NCBI GenBank assembly: GCA_019843655.1 | Contig: JACDQD010000008.1 | Coordinates: 15,472,442 to 15,536,441, forward strand | Direction: 5' to 3' | DNA: 64,000 nt | From: Lethocerus indicus | Taxonomy: Eukaryota; Arthropoda; Insecta; Hemiptera; Belostomatidae | In this document: piece by piece, positions 48,001-60,417 of the stretch | Layout: each line of letters opens with the position of its first letter | How positions within the stretch are numbered: position 1 is the first letter of the stretch | Position numbers and translations under genes: made by a program | Notes under the pieces: generated by a model | What the model was told of the DNA's origin: nothing | What the model saw: the letters and a program-made list of their open reading frames with translations, nothing else | Database searches by the model: none

Positions 48001-50593
48001 GGAAAAGGCACGAACAAATGTGCAGTTAAATAATTACGGTGATATTGTTAAAGCAATCTGCCGGTCAGAATTTAACATTCCAGGTTTGCCTAACCCAACG
48101 CCGACTGAAACGTGGGAGTTATTCCATAAACTGGGCCTAGTACCAATAAGAATTATTGGACTCGACATAAAATATATATTTGGCTTACTTTTATAGTTCA
48201 TTCAAAATTAAATATATTCGATATATTCGGATTATATTCAATTTTCCGTAGGATAACACGGTTTTTGCGAGACTTGAGGAGTCATTTTTAAAAGTGGAAA
48301 CTTAGATATGAAAAATTATTTTTACAGTATACAACGACAAGATGGACAGTACACCAGGAAGAATATTTGGTCCATTTAAAAACCGCATTGTTTTTACATA
48401 CAAAGATCACAGTTGTGGATGTCGCTCCGCCATAGGCCACAGGGATTTTCAGAACTTTCTATTACCCAAGACAGTATTGAAACTGAAACTAAATAAACCA
48501 TCCGCCTCCCCCGGTAAACCAGACGTCTTGCGCTGAGAACTTCCAACTGCCGAACAATATCTGGGCTAAGCGTGTATAAAACAGACTATTAATATAGTCG
48601 AGTATTCGGTATTCAAGAAGTGCTTCTCTTAGTTTTTACCGACCGATTCGACGAACGCGTTCCGAATTTAAAAACCACGCTGTCCACACACCTTACGCAT
48701 GTTGATAAGTAGAGGTCAAAACCCAATTATAAAATAAAAATAAGTCCAAGCAGGGATTATCTTCTGTGGTTATTAACAGACCTATATGGCCAACAACTCC
48801 ATCTTACTTTGTTAAAACCACCACTTTCAAGAGGGAACAATAACGCTATCATAATGTGCTTAGGTAGGGGATGATTGAGTTAGTTTCTTCTTTCGTTCTC
48901 TGTTAGTTTCTAGTTATATAACGAGATTACTAATATATATTTAACTTATATTCTATTCCTTCGCCTTAAAATCTATGTCTTCAGCAAGGCTAAGTCATTC
49001 ATGAAACTTACGTAGTGAAGCATACTACACGTAACACAAAACTGGCGCTCAAGATTTTTATTACATTTTTTTAATCTGAGAAAAAAATGATCGCCAATGA
49101 TTGAACGTATCAGTGTAGGGGTACTTCCTTTTTGCCTTCTTTCAATACTGTTTATTCATAACATTAAACTGTGTCGTATACAAAACAAATACATTTTTCT
49201 TTTGAGATCGCGATAACCGCTAAAGAGTGAGTTAAAACAAGAAAAAACCCTGAGCAAGCCGGAAGTTATAGTGCCGTGTGGACTAACAATGAGCGGCATC
49301 CAGTTTTAATTCCTACCTCGTCGATTTCTGACCTATTTATAGGTGCATAGCTCATTCTATATTCATATCTGAGGCGGCATGTTGAATTGATAAGATACAG
49401 TTATTATATAAAGAAATATTATTTTGTTGTCAGATAAGCCGTTCGCTGTTTTCGAGTACACTTATGGTCGGAATCTACAGTGCCGAGCCACTTCAAACTA
49501 GCGTACAATCCAACGTCGGAGGGTCCACGTGAAGGTACCACGGGCCGGGAGGTCCTACCACCCTCTAGCATCTCTTAACATTTGAGCTTTTACGAATTAA
49601 TGATCTTAATTCTTTTAAAAGTATAGAGGATATTCGTAAAGATGTATACATAGCTAGGATAAGACAAAATACTGGCTTTATTTGAGGTTATTGAAATTTT
49701 ATGGCTAAGTAGGGATATGTAGGAAAAATCTGATTAAACGGTAGAAGGAAAAAGAAGATTTTATTTGCACACACACACACAACGTGCACAGCAAGAAACT
49801 TGAGAGTATATCCAGCAAAATTCCACACTTCAGTTTCTCCTTGAAGAATTAAATTGCGCCCGGTGTGATTAACGTCTATAAATTATTCATAAACTTATCT
49901 TTCGCTTTCCGATTGTGTGACTCATTGTTGTTTTAAGTTTTGTTTTTTTTAAGTTTTTAGTCACTATCAAATGAGTCAGAGGTATATTTTCGAACGCACA
50001 GTATCACATAACTAAAATACTGTGGAGTATTTTTTTAAGTCTCCCCTAGCTGATGTTATATTCAGTGTTAAGTATGCGTTTAAAGGGGTTCAAATTTGGG
50101 GGGGGTCGTTTTTGTATATAATGCTTTGGAGCTATTAGCTCAAACGATCGCCCAGACATCTTACCATAATTAAGCCACCGTATTTCAATGCTTGGGTAGT
50201 AACAGAAAAAGGAAAAGTAAACGACCCCATCGCGATATCCCCGCTCCGAAGTCTCCTCGGTATTCCAATGCAAGAAGGTGGTACCATTCTTCACGGGGTG
50301 GCTGTTCTCTAAAGAGGGTTGTGGGGACGCTTCCCTTTGAGGCCCGTGCGGTGCGCGGCGTTGGTTGCCCCAGAAGTCGTTCAAATGACAGCATTCGAGA
50401 AGCCGCCGGTTCAGTAAATGAGCGAACGTTGAGGGGGGGATTGAGGAAAACTAAGGCCGGTCCGGTCTCTCCCTTTCCGAGAACCACGGCCGATTGAGCA
50501 ACACACCGCTGGACGACGACGGGTGAACCCGGTTGCGGCCAGTCTTTAATCTTCAAACACGGTGAGTCCTCGATACATTACTGACGTAATGCA

Positions 50594-50669
50594 ACTGAGC
50601 ATGGCGAGCCATCGAAACCGGTCTGAACTAAGGACAGGACCGACAGGTGAGTCAAGACTGAAAACGGAA
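50594..50669 (+). repeat. Dispersed copy of the foldback's outer end with hammerhead-like motif
   Basis: It reads CTGAGCA, ATGGCGAGCC, CGAAACCGGTCTG and continues with a stretch like the outer 46 bp of the foldback arms (GACCGACAGGTGAG compared with GACCAAACCAGTGAG). The similarity fades before about 50670. Confidence 0.4.
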
Positions 50670-51560
50670 GTCGTGGCTAACCTTTGTCGCCTGCTTATTT
50701 TTTATTTGTCCCAATAATAATGTCCCAATGGGTGGAAATAATCTGATTATTTATTAATCTTTTTATTTTATCAACAATAATAAGTTCTGAAATGTCATTT
50801 AAGTATTGTCAAACGTTCTATACGGACTTAGATAAATATCTAGCCTTACGCGCAAACAAATAAAAGATTAAATGCAAATTTGGAATTTGCAGCAGCCTTA
50901 TTATTCGCGCTGTAATACTATTTTAAATAGAAAATAAATTAATAAACGTTTAAATTTCAGAAATAAAAACAGGACGCCCTAGCGCTTTCCATTTCAAAAA
51001 GTGAAAATGAAAAGCAATGAACGCTATTCAAGCTCAGGACGGCTCAAGGAAGGTTTGGCACAACTTCAACTGTGAGTTGGCGGTACGTATTTGGCAGAGA
51101 CAATATATTCATTCTCCGACCGTCGGCCGGTTCTCAGACTTGTACCGGTGATCCGCCGCCTTTTCGGTTCCAAGAAACGCCGAATGAAATCCCGTTTCAT
51201 GTATGCCGAGGAAGGTCTACAAAACTGCCGCCGCGATCCCCTTTAAGGAGAGACCCGCAGTCGCGTGTCAGAGTTTCCCGTCGTAATTTACGAACAGGGT
51301 TAATTAAATATGACGAGGCAATATCAAATACTATTTGAGCCGTTCTACGGTTTCGGACGCAGCGGTTTTAATCAACACAGAAAAAAATTCAAGACAATAT
51401 ATACAAATAACCTACGAATAATTATTAGTACTTATTATAAATAATTAGGAACAGTTACATATAAAATGATTTCATCCTTACTCTAAGTATATATACAATA
51501 ATAATAATTAACTAAATCTAACCAAAAATGTTTACTCCACTTGAATACAGAGATATCTAG

Positions 51561-51561
<1 letters not shown>

Positions 51562-51617
<56 letters not shown>
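51562..51617. repeat. (TA)n microsatellite
   Basis: Pure TA run of about 56 bp. Confidence 0.97.
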
Positions 51618-51620
<3 letters not shown>

Positions 51621-52227
51621 TTAAAAGCGAAGTTCTGTGTTTTGTTGTAAATAATGCAACTGCCAATCATTTAGTCAGATGAACAATACGGGAGAGAAAC
51701 AATCAAAACTAGTGAATAAGATGCCTGTTATACTAACGACATGTATTGTAAAAGGGGAACGTTATATTGAAATATTATATTACGATAAATGTTCGTTATA
51801 TAATAGAGCATGCCAAATAACTGAATACATCTTGAAGCTGAAAATTCAATAATGTAGAATTCAAAACAATTCTTTTGGTATTTTTTAATCGGTTTACTCT
51901 GGAGAGAGAAACCGATGGTTAGTTTCCCTTAGAAGATCTTCAACTCTACTAAGCTTCTCTTTATATTTCCCAAGTGGCAGTTAAGTACCATTCTCATACG
52001 GTGGTATTTTATTCACACATAATACTCGTTTGTCTTTTTTGATATGAAAATCAATTTTACGCAAGTAAAAATGTAAAATTAATTACGACTGAAGGAAGTA
52101 CATAAGAACAAAGAAATCGGTCCACTTTCTCGTTAATTCGAAATTTCAACATGAATTAAGTGGAGTTTCATTAAATTCAGACTCACTGACAGATTTCAAT
52201 ACTCATAAGAGATTATTTCACAACTGG

Positions 52228-52330
52228 TGGTTATACAGGGTGAGTCGAAAGGCGAGCTTTGCAGGTATCGTTCGAAATGTGTGCAGATGGGTGCAGTAAC
52301 AGTGCCATCACTATGCATTATTACCTCGTT
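52228..52330. mobile_element. Possible transposon end
   Basis: TATACAGGGTGAGTCGAAA resembles the ACAGGGTG termini common in insect transposable elements. No partner end or transposase frame was found. Confidence 0.2.
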
Positions 52331-54086
52331 GCGTTGTTATCGGAATGCCAGTGGCAAAGGGAAGAATACCAACAGCGCCCAAACTAAGCTGTATAATACT
52401 GCCATTAAAAAAATTAGTATAAATAATCGTTTTTGGACCATTAATATAAAAGCCGCAGTTTTAAAGCTATATGATTTGAGGCCAAAATAGGCTGGATTCC
52501 GAGAGGGGATGAAGGGTACGCGGTAGCCCATACAACTTGTCAAATCGCCAGCTTCTTTAAATTCTAGTTTAATCTTTAGGCGAAACAGTATTTTGGCAAG
52601 AGCCTACTCTTACCGAGAATAGTAGGAGCAGGAGTCTAAAAATGACTGAGAAAAGGCAATCAAAAATATCTTGTTCGAACTGTATCTCCCCGTTTCTCTT
52701 TTCTGCATTCGGCACCACACCAGGAAACGGCAATCCAAATATAGGAGTACAATCTTTCGAAGTTAAATAACGCAGCCTTTTCACACAACAAATTTCCTTT
52801 AACATCAAATATTTTATTCAATATTTATATGCCGCAATTTGGCTGTCGCCTAACACCAAATTTAATCAATAAAAATGTAATAAAACCGAAAATATAAATG
52901 AATGTTAAATATGAAGTTCCTATCGATTGAACAAAAATAGAGTTGAAAATGAATCATTTTTCGGTGCCGACGATTTTAACAACATTCTATGTACATATTA
53001 TTCTCAGTCTCATGCTTGTGTACCACTATAGTGATACTTGGGGAATACTCCGATGTAGTTACCAAATTCTATGTTTATTTCAAGACACTCTCAGATCCCT
53101 AAGCGAGAGAGAGAGTGTTCACCTTACAGAAATAAACTCGAACTCAAGGCCGTCAATCCTAAAACAAATTTCTCAGCGCATTTCAAGTGTATTCGCTCCG
53201 GCAGATAAGCTCCTATTGTCCGCGGACGAAGTTTCCAGTCAGGTTACTGGTTTGGGCAGTAACAATAGCAAAAAGTTATTAGAACAAAAGGTGATTTGGT
53301 ATTACGAAACGACTTAGTTTCTAGACAGTGTGGTTACAACCACCTTAAACGCACCAATTTATTTACACAATTAAGACAATACAATTTCCTCGCGGATTTC
53401 TTTTCTTTTATTTCTTGTAAGGAAATTTTATTGGCTTGTAAGGAAGTTCAGAAAGTCAGAAGAACTCGTAAGAAATTTAATATTTATAAATGTATAGAAT
53501 TATGCCAAGAATTATAAGAATAAGGTTAATTATGCCTTCTCCTCATCCTCATCCGCCCATATTCCTGAAATATGTTTTTCAGTTTTTCTTTGGCTGAATC
53601 ACAGTTATCAGAGGATACTTACGTTTCACAATTGTAAAGGCGTATATCTACCACCTGTTAACGGCGGAGAAACGCCCCCATTGTTTTAGTCCCAGAAACG
53701 GTCGGAATTTCCGGTTCGCGGAGCGGCGCGGTTCTTACATAACATGTCAAATAGGGCACATGTTAAAACAGTAAAAACACACGTTTCGAGGTAGGACGAC
53801 AAATCTTGTTTAATTACTTAAAGGAATTAAGCAATAAATGTGGAACAGATTCAGAAGTACCCGATGCAACTTCTGCCATTTAAACAGCAGATGAGAAATT
53901 AGTTGCTGTGAGCCTTTCCAGAAGAGTTTGTGGGTTGCAATATTAATTATAACGCTTTTCTTATTAATTTAATTCTAAGATTTTCTGTGCTTTAAAACTG
54001 TCTGGATAGAAAATATAATAATAATAAACAATATAGTGCTACACGATGCTTCATCAGGAGCCGTCATACAATACCAACTTAATGCC

Positions 54087-54117
54087 AGCTAAGATGGCGA
54101 ACAACCGAACCGGTTTG
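54087..54117 (+). repeat. Degenerate copy of the foldback motif
   Basis: GCTAAGATGGCGAACAACC followed by GAACCGGTTTG matches the arm motif; one A of the GAAA box is missing. Confidence 0.35.
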
Positions 54118-54177
54118 CCTTACCAAGCCCTTGGCCCAGTTACTGTTAGGAAGCAAACAAAATATTGTGAATTATAT

Positions 54178-54207
54178 GTGTATATATATATATATATACA
54201 TATACAG

Positions 54208-54304
<97 letters not shown>

Positions 54305-54314
54305 GTGAGTGAGT
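54178..54314. repeat. Compound (TA)n-(GA)n-(GTGA)n microsatellite
   Basis: A TA run with CATATACAG interruptions passes at about 54257 into a pure GA run and ends in a few GTGA units. A separate perfect 16-bp palindrome, ATAGTATATATACTAT, lies at 54468-54483. Confidence 0.96.
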
Positions 54315-57300
54315 GAACCACCTTGCTATCCATCCGAGGTTGTAACTGAGTTTCAAGTGTTCCGATTATTTCGCTCGCCAGTATTCGTAGAACGAGAGAG
54401 AGATATCAATTTTGAAAGATATCAAAATTTATAATTACATTGCACTCCCTGCTAATACTATATAATCATAGTATATATACTATGTATATATATACATGTA
54501 CATATATATGAGGTATATCTAAATTAAAATTGGTCTGAAACAAGCACGTTCCTGATTTTATAGTAAACATCCCAATATTGCGTTTTTTGGAATTGTATTT
54601 GTTCTAACCTGGTGGTGTTTATACCACCAACTACACTCAGTGAAGTTCATATATCAGTAGCAGTACAAACTGAAAGAGTATCTCTCCAGAACGTTATGTA
54701 GGAAATGTCTTATAAACACGGGCCCAATTTGAATGATATAAGACTTCGCAGATTATAATGTCGGACCTCAGAAATGAGGACACAAATGACAAACGTATGA
54801 ACGGGCCCTCGTGTTTAAAGTGCTGAAGGAAACATTTGCTAAAAATGCATAAACAGGCTGGCTTAAATCCAACCGGAATGGTCGCGGCTCCTGGTAGTCT
54901 GAATTTCAGTAAGATTCGAAAGAGTGCTTTTGGAAACTCGCTAATATAATATAAGGTGTTGTGAAAAGATTAAGCGTTGAACCGGCGAATTATCGGTGGT
55001 CCCATTCTCGGAAAGGCTTTGTAGGTTATGGAGTCGAAACCGATCCATCATAAGACCAGATAAGCGGGACGAAAAATGAAGTTAAACGTGCGATAACGAA
55101 TTACGTATGAGTTGAACTGCATTTGTTCGAAATTTATTAGTGGATGTAAATGTGCCAGGCGGAACAATCATGATTGCCAAAAATACATCAGGCTCCCACC
55201 TTTTTTTAAACTACCGTACCAGTGCGACAATAACCATTTCTGATTCCACTGTCATTAATATTATCGGTTCTCGTTGTTTGCACATTTGAACGAGGCAGAC
55301 AGATAACGCTTACAGTCTGATACGCCTGGGAAAGCGAGGAAAAATAAAATATTTAAATATGCAAAGGCTAAATATAAAACCAATCACGATACCCACGGAG
55401 GAATCTTGATGACATATGTAATCGCTAAGCAATTTATTATTAGCATAACACTTAATCTTTGTACTCGACTCCCAATAACTAGTGCGTTGAACGTACAGAG
55501 TAATTTATTTTATCACTGACATCATCGCTTAGGTTTGTATTTAGGAACATATCGCACAACGTCAACACCACCACCTCCCCCCCACTTTTTCAAACCCTCC
55601 AATTATTTTATCAGGCAAAATAAAGGCTTGAAACGTCTTAAAACATCTCGTATCGTGCACTGCGCTACGTTAATGCAACAGAAAGAATAAAATACATGTG
55701 CAGCGGATCAATGCTAAATTAATTTAGGGTTTTAATTGTTATCATTATACCAATTTTCGAGAACTAAATAATACAAGGATTTAATGAGGCTCTAAATAGC
55801 TAATGTTAAGACAAAAAAATCCCTCCTCAAACTACACAATTATTCATCCTTTACTTTTTTGGTTGTTCGTACCAATAGGAAGAATGAAACGTGAAAAAAT
55901 TAGGTCAACACAATGCACAAAAACACATCAACCATTTAATATAGAAAATAAAAGTTTCGTGGATGACTTTATCCCTCTTAAATCTTGTTAAATTAGAATC
56001 CATAACAGTTATGCAACTTGCAACAGCATTTAATTTACAGTTACTTCTATTATTACTTTTTATGTGTACGTTTTTTACGAGGTACGATTTTTGGGGTCAT
56101 TAAGCTCGGTCGTATGCCGGTTATACTGGTTATATGCACCAGTCGAAGCAAGGATTATATGGAAATTCAGTAGTTCCGGCCTTTTATTAATATCCCCTGT
56201 ACACTGTTCATCAATCCAGTGTGTAGTAACATTGCTTCCTACTCTTGTACTCCGGTTCTATTCAATGCACTTGTCTGGTCTGTACTTGCTGTGCAAGAGC
56301 GTCTGGCAACGCAGTGCGAAAATGGGACGTAATAAATGAGATTGGACACCATCTGTGCCCTCGACTGATGATGTTATACTGCGCGCTGGGGAATCCCCCA
56401 CCAGGCAGGCAGGCCCCACTGATTGAGAAGGTCAAATATATTTCAGTAGGTCTGCTTAGCGTTCGCAATTCAAACTTAGACGCACTAAATTAAATATATA
56501 GGCCGTACACAGTATAAAGTCATAGAGTTTATACTGGTTGTTTTTGAAAAACCGTTACAGAGAAGTAATAGATCACCAGCTCCTTAGAAGAACCAACGAG
56601 GTGGACATGTTTAAGGCATCTTGAAGATTTATGGCATCTCTTAATAACGATAATGTGTTAACATAAGGATGGCTGTTTGTATATTATTATAACAAAAAAA
56701 TAAGCGTTGATATAATATATAAAATTTATGAAATGATTTATATTTAGGTATGTTTAGGGGCTACCATCCGCTCTCAAAAGCCGGTGGACTTTGGCCGTCG
56801 GAAACCGAGTGCATTCCAAAATATAAACTGAGAAAGATAAATCCGCAACGATAAGGGAACGAGTTTATTGTAAAAAATCGACGACACCAACGATAATTCC
56901 AACAGTTGATTAAACGCGACCGGTTATAAAAAATGAAGAGTTCAACATCAGATTTTTGCCGGGTTATAGTCCGTCAATACGGTTGGCAGCGATGAAGGGG
57001 ATCGCAGATTTCATACTAGGTATCACATACCATGCATTAGCAAAATTGTTACTGCATTGTATCACACCTTGTCCTTAAATAAATCATACCTTCATATTTT
57101 CTATTGTTTGAAACATTAAAATAAATTCGTCAGATTCAGTCCAAGAAACCTATATAACTTAAAAACAATAAAATTGGTACATTAAAGTTATAAATAATTC
57201 ATAATAAATAATAATAATAATATAAATAATTATAAACCGTAATCTAAGCTTGTTATGCGAGTTAAGGTAAGTGACCGTTACCAGAGAGCGGGGCGATCTG

Positions 57301-57344
57301 TACCCTTGTTATTCTATCTTATATCAAGGCATGTACGCATATCT

Positions 57345-57415
57345 AAGCGGAACGGGACGATTTGAACCTCTGATCGCACGACTTCAAAGCTCTACCCCTG
57401 AGTTACCAAAGCGAA
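57345..57415 (-). repeat. tRNA-like SINE head or tRNA pseudogene
   Basis: Minus strand: TTGGTAACTCAGGGGTAGAGC (A-box and D-arm, 57409-57389), then GGTTCAAATCG (B-box, 57368-57358). The T-stem has two mismatches, so I call it a pseudogene or SINE head. Confidence 0.5.
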
Positions 57416-57545
57416 AAAAGGTCAATTTAATATGCATGCGTATGTATATGTATATCATCATCATCACAAGCTCTACAATCCATTACTCAATTGGCTAGTG
57501 GCGATTGGTTTCTTCAAGACTCATCTACCAGTTTTCTCTGTTCTG

Positions 57546-57547
<2 letters not shown>

Positions 57548-57625
<78 letters not shown>

Positions 57626-57642
57626 GCACGCACGCACACACG

Positions 57643-57693
<51 letters not shown>
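57548..57693. repeat. Compound (TA)n-(CA)n microsatellite
   Basis: About 65 bp of TA pass directly into about 78 bp of CA with CACG and CACC variants. It is the longest simple repeat in the window. Confidence 0.98.
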
Positions 57694-57695
<2 letters not shown>

Positions 57696-60400
57696 TTGTT
57701 TGTTGTATATGATTTCTGCAACACTCTTATATCGAAATTCAAACAAATAATGGCGAAGTGACCGTGATTGATCTATTTCACTATCAACTGTACTATATGA
57801 TCTATGTCAATGTGATGTTTAACTAATTCGCTACGTATTTGAAACGACAGAAAATATGCTGATACCGATCTAAGCATTTCTAGGATACTTGACATGTTTC
57901 TTCATTACACGTTCAGAAGTCATCGACGAGAAACGATGCAGACGTTGCTCTCCTGCAGAACGTCTTGCGATACCCCCCAAACGAGACAACAGTTAATACA
58001 TACGGTGGGAAACATCAAAAACCAAAAAATATGAAATTAAGTACAGTAAGTTCTTGCCCTCTAAATAGTAACAAATAGTAGTTTCAAATAAATCAGCCAT
58101 CTCTTCTTAACGCGACCCACTATAGCATCCATCATGTTATTTACTAAAATATATTAAACGTTTATCGCACAGAACATTTTCTTGTTCCAAACCTAACGAA
58201 TTCAATCACTATTATCACTCCAGAAGTTGAATATGCAGTTCATTACGAATTGGCAAACATTAAACTGTGGGGCCTAGTTGGACTTTTTTTTCTCTTTATT
58301 TGTTTGACAGGTGCAAATTATGGCTTCCCCGTTATGCGCCGCAGTCGGATGTTTGGCTACGCAATAAAGTTTGCATAGAAAAAAGTTATCTATCAAAGAT
58401 ACCTGGAAGGAAGATCTGAATATTTAATGACGCCTAGCCATATCCGGCATGTTTAGCTAGCTAACATTGACAAAACGAGGATATTCTAAAAACAAAAAAA
58501 ACTTGTAAAAAACGGCGCTACAGAAAACTCCCATTTATAAAATTACGTCCTACTGTCGACCTATCACAGCTAGTTCGTGTCAGAACTAAATCTATATAAT
58601 TAATTACTGCCATAATCCCCTATTATACTACTTGGAATTATTGAACTGAAGAAATTAGTGATTATAAATAATTATAAAAATAGAGCGATAGAGCGCGCAA
58701 TAGAGTGAAAGAAATATTTCAAAAAGATGAGAGATAAATATATCTGTTATATAAGTGAATTTGTTTTTTAATTTACAGTCCTAACCCCGTTTAAACAGAG
58801 CTGTCCTTTTAAACGAAAGCGCAATCATAATGAGAGGTTATAAATGGTTCGTTTCTTAGACTCGCAGTAAATCTTCTTCTTGGCATCAGTAGGTGTTTTG
58901 TTCTGAAAACGTATGGTAACTGGTTCTTTAATGTTTGAACTAATTTATTTCGTCTTCATCGTGGGTTCATTGTTGCCGTTGGCTTCTGCTGACACAGCAT
59001 TGTGTCCACTGTAGTTATATTCCAAAAAGAAATTATGGATGAGGTCTTCGGACCGAAATAATTAACGAGAGGGGGGTAGGTGGCGGGCGCGGACTGAAAG
59101 AAATAACTCTGGTACCGGGAAATAAGGTAAGGGGCATGTTTTTTTTCTAAAAAAGTTTATACAAAGGAAGATGTAAAAAATTTACATTATTTTATTATCT
59201 GTTAAAAAATAATAAGAAGGCATATAAATGTGTTTTTTTTTTGCTACTGGCTTATTTTTCCTCGAGCAATTTATGGCTGCTATGGTTCAATTATAATACG
59301 AATACAGTTTACAGTTCTCATAGCTATACACAATTTTAAGAATTCGCTGAGCCGTTACATACGCAGCACGAAAATCAAACACAGTTGCGACGCATAAACA
59401 CAAACGACTGCAGTGTCATATTTTCATATAGACGCGCGACAACCTCACGCTTATAGAGTACTTACGCAGACTTGATAAATACGCAATGCGCAGTTTGCTA
59501 AAAACTAAATATCATTTATCTGTCCGCCCGTTGGGGCTATTCATCATTGTCAGTAGCATTTCCGTTCGTAACATAGTGAACTTGGTAAGTTTATACGTTC
59601 GTAATAAATTTATATTAATAGTGCACGGTATAGCACCGTCGCGTACCAACAATCAGACCGACTGGCTGAAGTCACGTGTAGCGCGCAATTTTATACTTTG
59701 TAGAAAAAAGATACGCGGCAAGTCTCAATATCGATACAGAAAGGCAAACGGGCCCTGGCAAAATATAACACGCAGCGTTTCTGCGAAATGAGGAGAGGGG
59801 AAAGAATATCTTACATAACAAATCGATGAAAATAATATATCCGACTGCCAGATTCAGCGGTTCCACTCCTCGTGGCGGACAGCCGTCACTATCACCCCTC
59901 CCCCTCACCAACCTCCCCAAGGAGCCCAAAATTCGCTCGCCAATACAATTGGCCGAAATTCGTTTCGATAAATCGACGATAAACGCCGCGAGTCCGAAGG
60001 CCAAGCGTCGTCCGCCATAAAAAAATTAAATCGATATCGCTATCAGAGATAGACAAACGACAAGCGATACGTGGGCCGATCTACGGTATAGCGTCAAAAA
60101 TGAACAGCGAGTTCTTACCTCAGATTGAAGTTGGCCGAGGTTTCTTCTCCAATTGACGCTATCCGAGAAAAAAGAGAGCTACATTTGGCGGACACCAAAG
60201 GCGGCGTTCACTCTTGCTAGAAGCACACAAGAAAGCTTGGCTTATCGTTTCAACAGCTCGAGGAATAGCTCGGAAGTGTACCCTACGACTAACCGTCAGC
60301 GAATGGTAGTCCGCTTAACTTCGGCCAGACCAGAAGTCACACCGGCACAGTGCTGCCAACGGGCAACTGATAAATGTCTCCCTCCCCCCCCCCAAAACGA

Positions 60401-60417
60401 AGCGCCATCTGGCGGCA
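60401..60417 (-). promoter_or_regulatory. CTCF-like insulator site
   Basis: AGCGCCATCTGGCGGCA agrees with the reverse form of the CTCF core (AGCGCCCCCTGGTGGC) at most positions. It sits in a GC-richer 59.8-60.5 kb segment. Confidence 0.4.

Noticed and set aside
50046..50556. Overlapping frames of 101-123 codons on both strands
   Set aside because: GC-rich composition lowers stop frequency; no splice signals or domains.
52949..53317. 122-codon plus frame with a hydrophobic start
   Set aside because: No family signature, low-complexity neighbours, and a length expected by chance in 64 kb.
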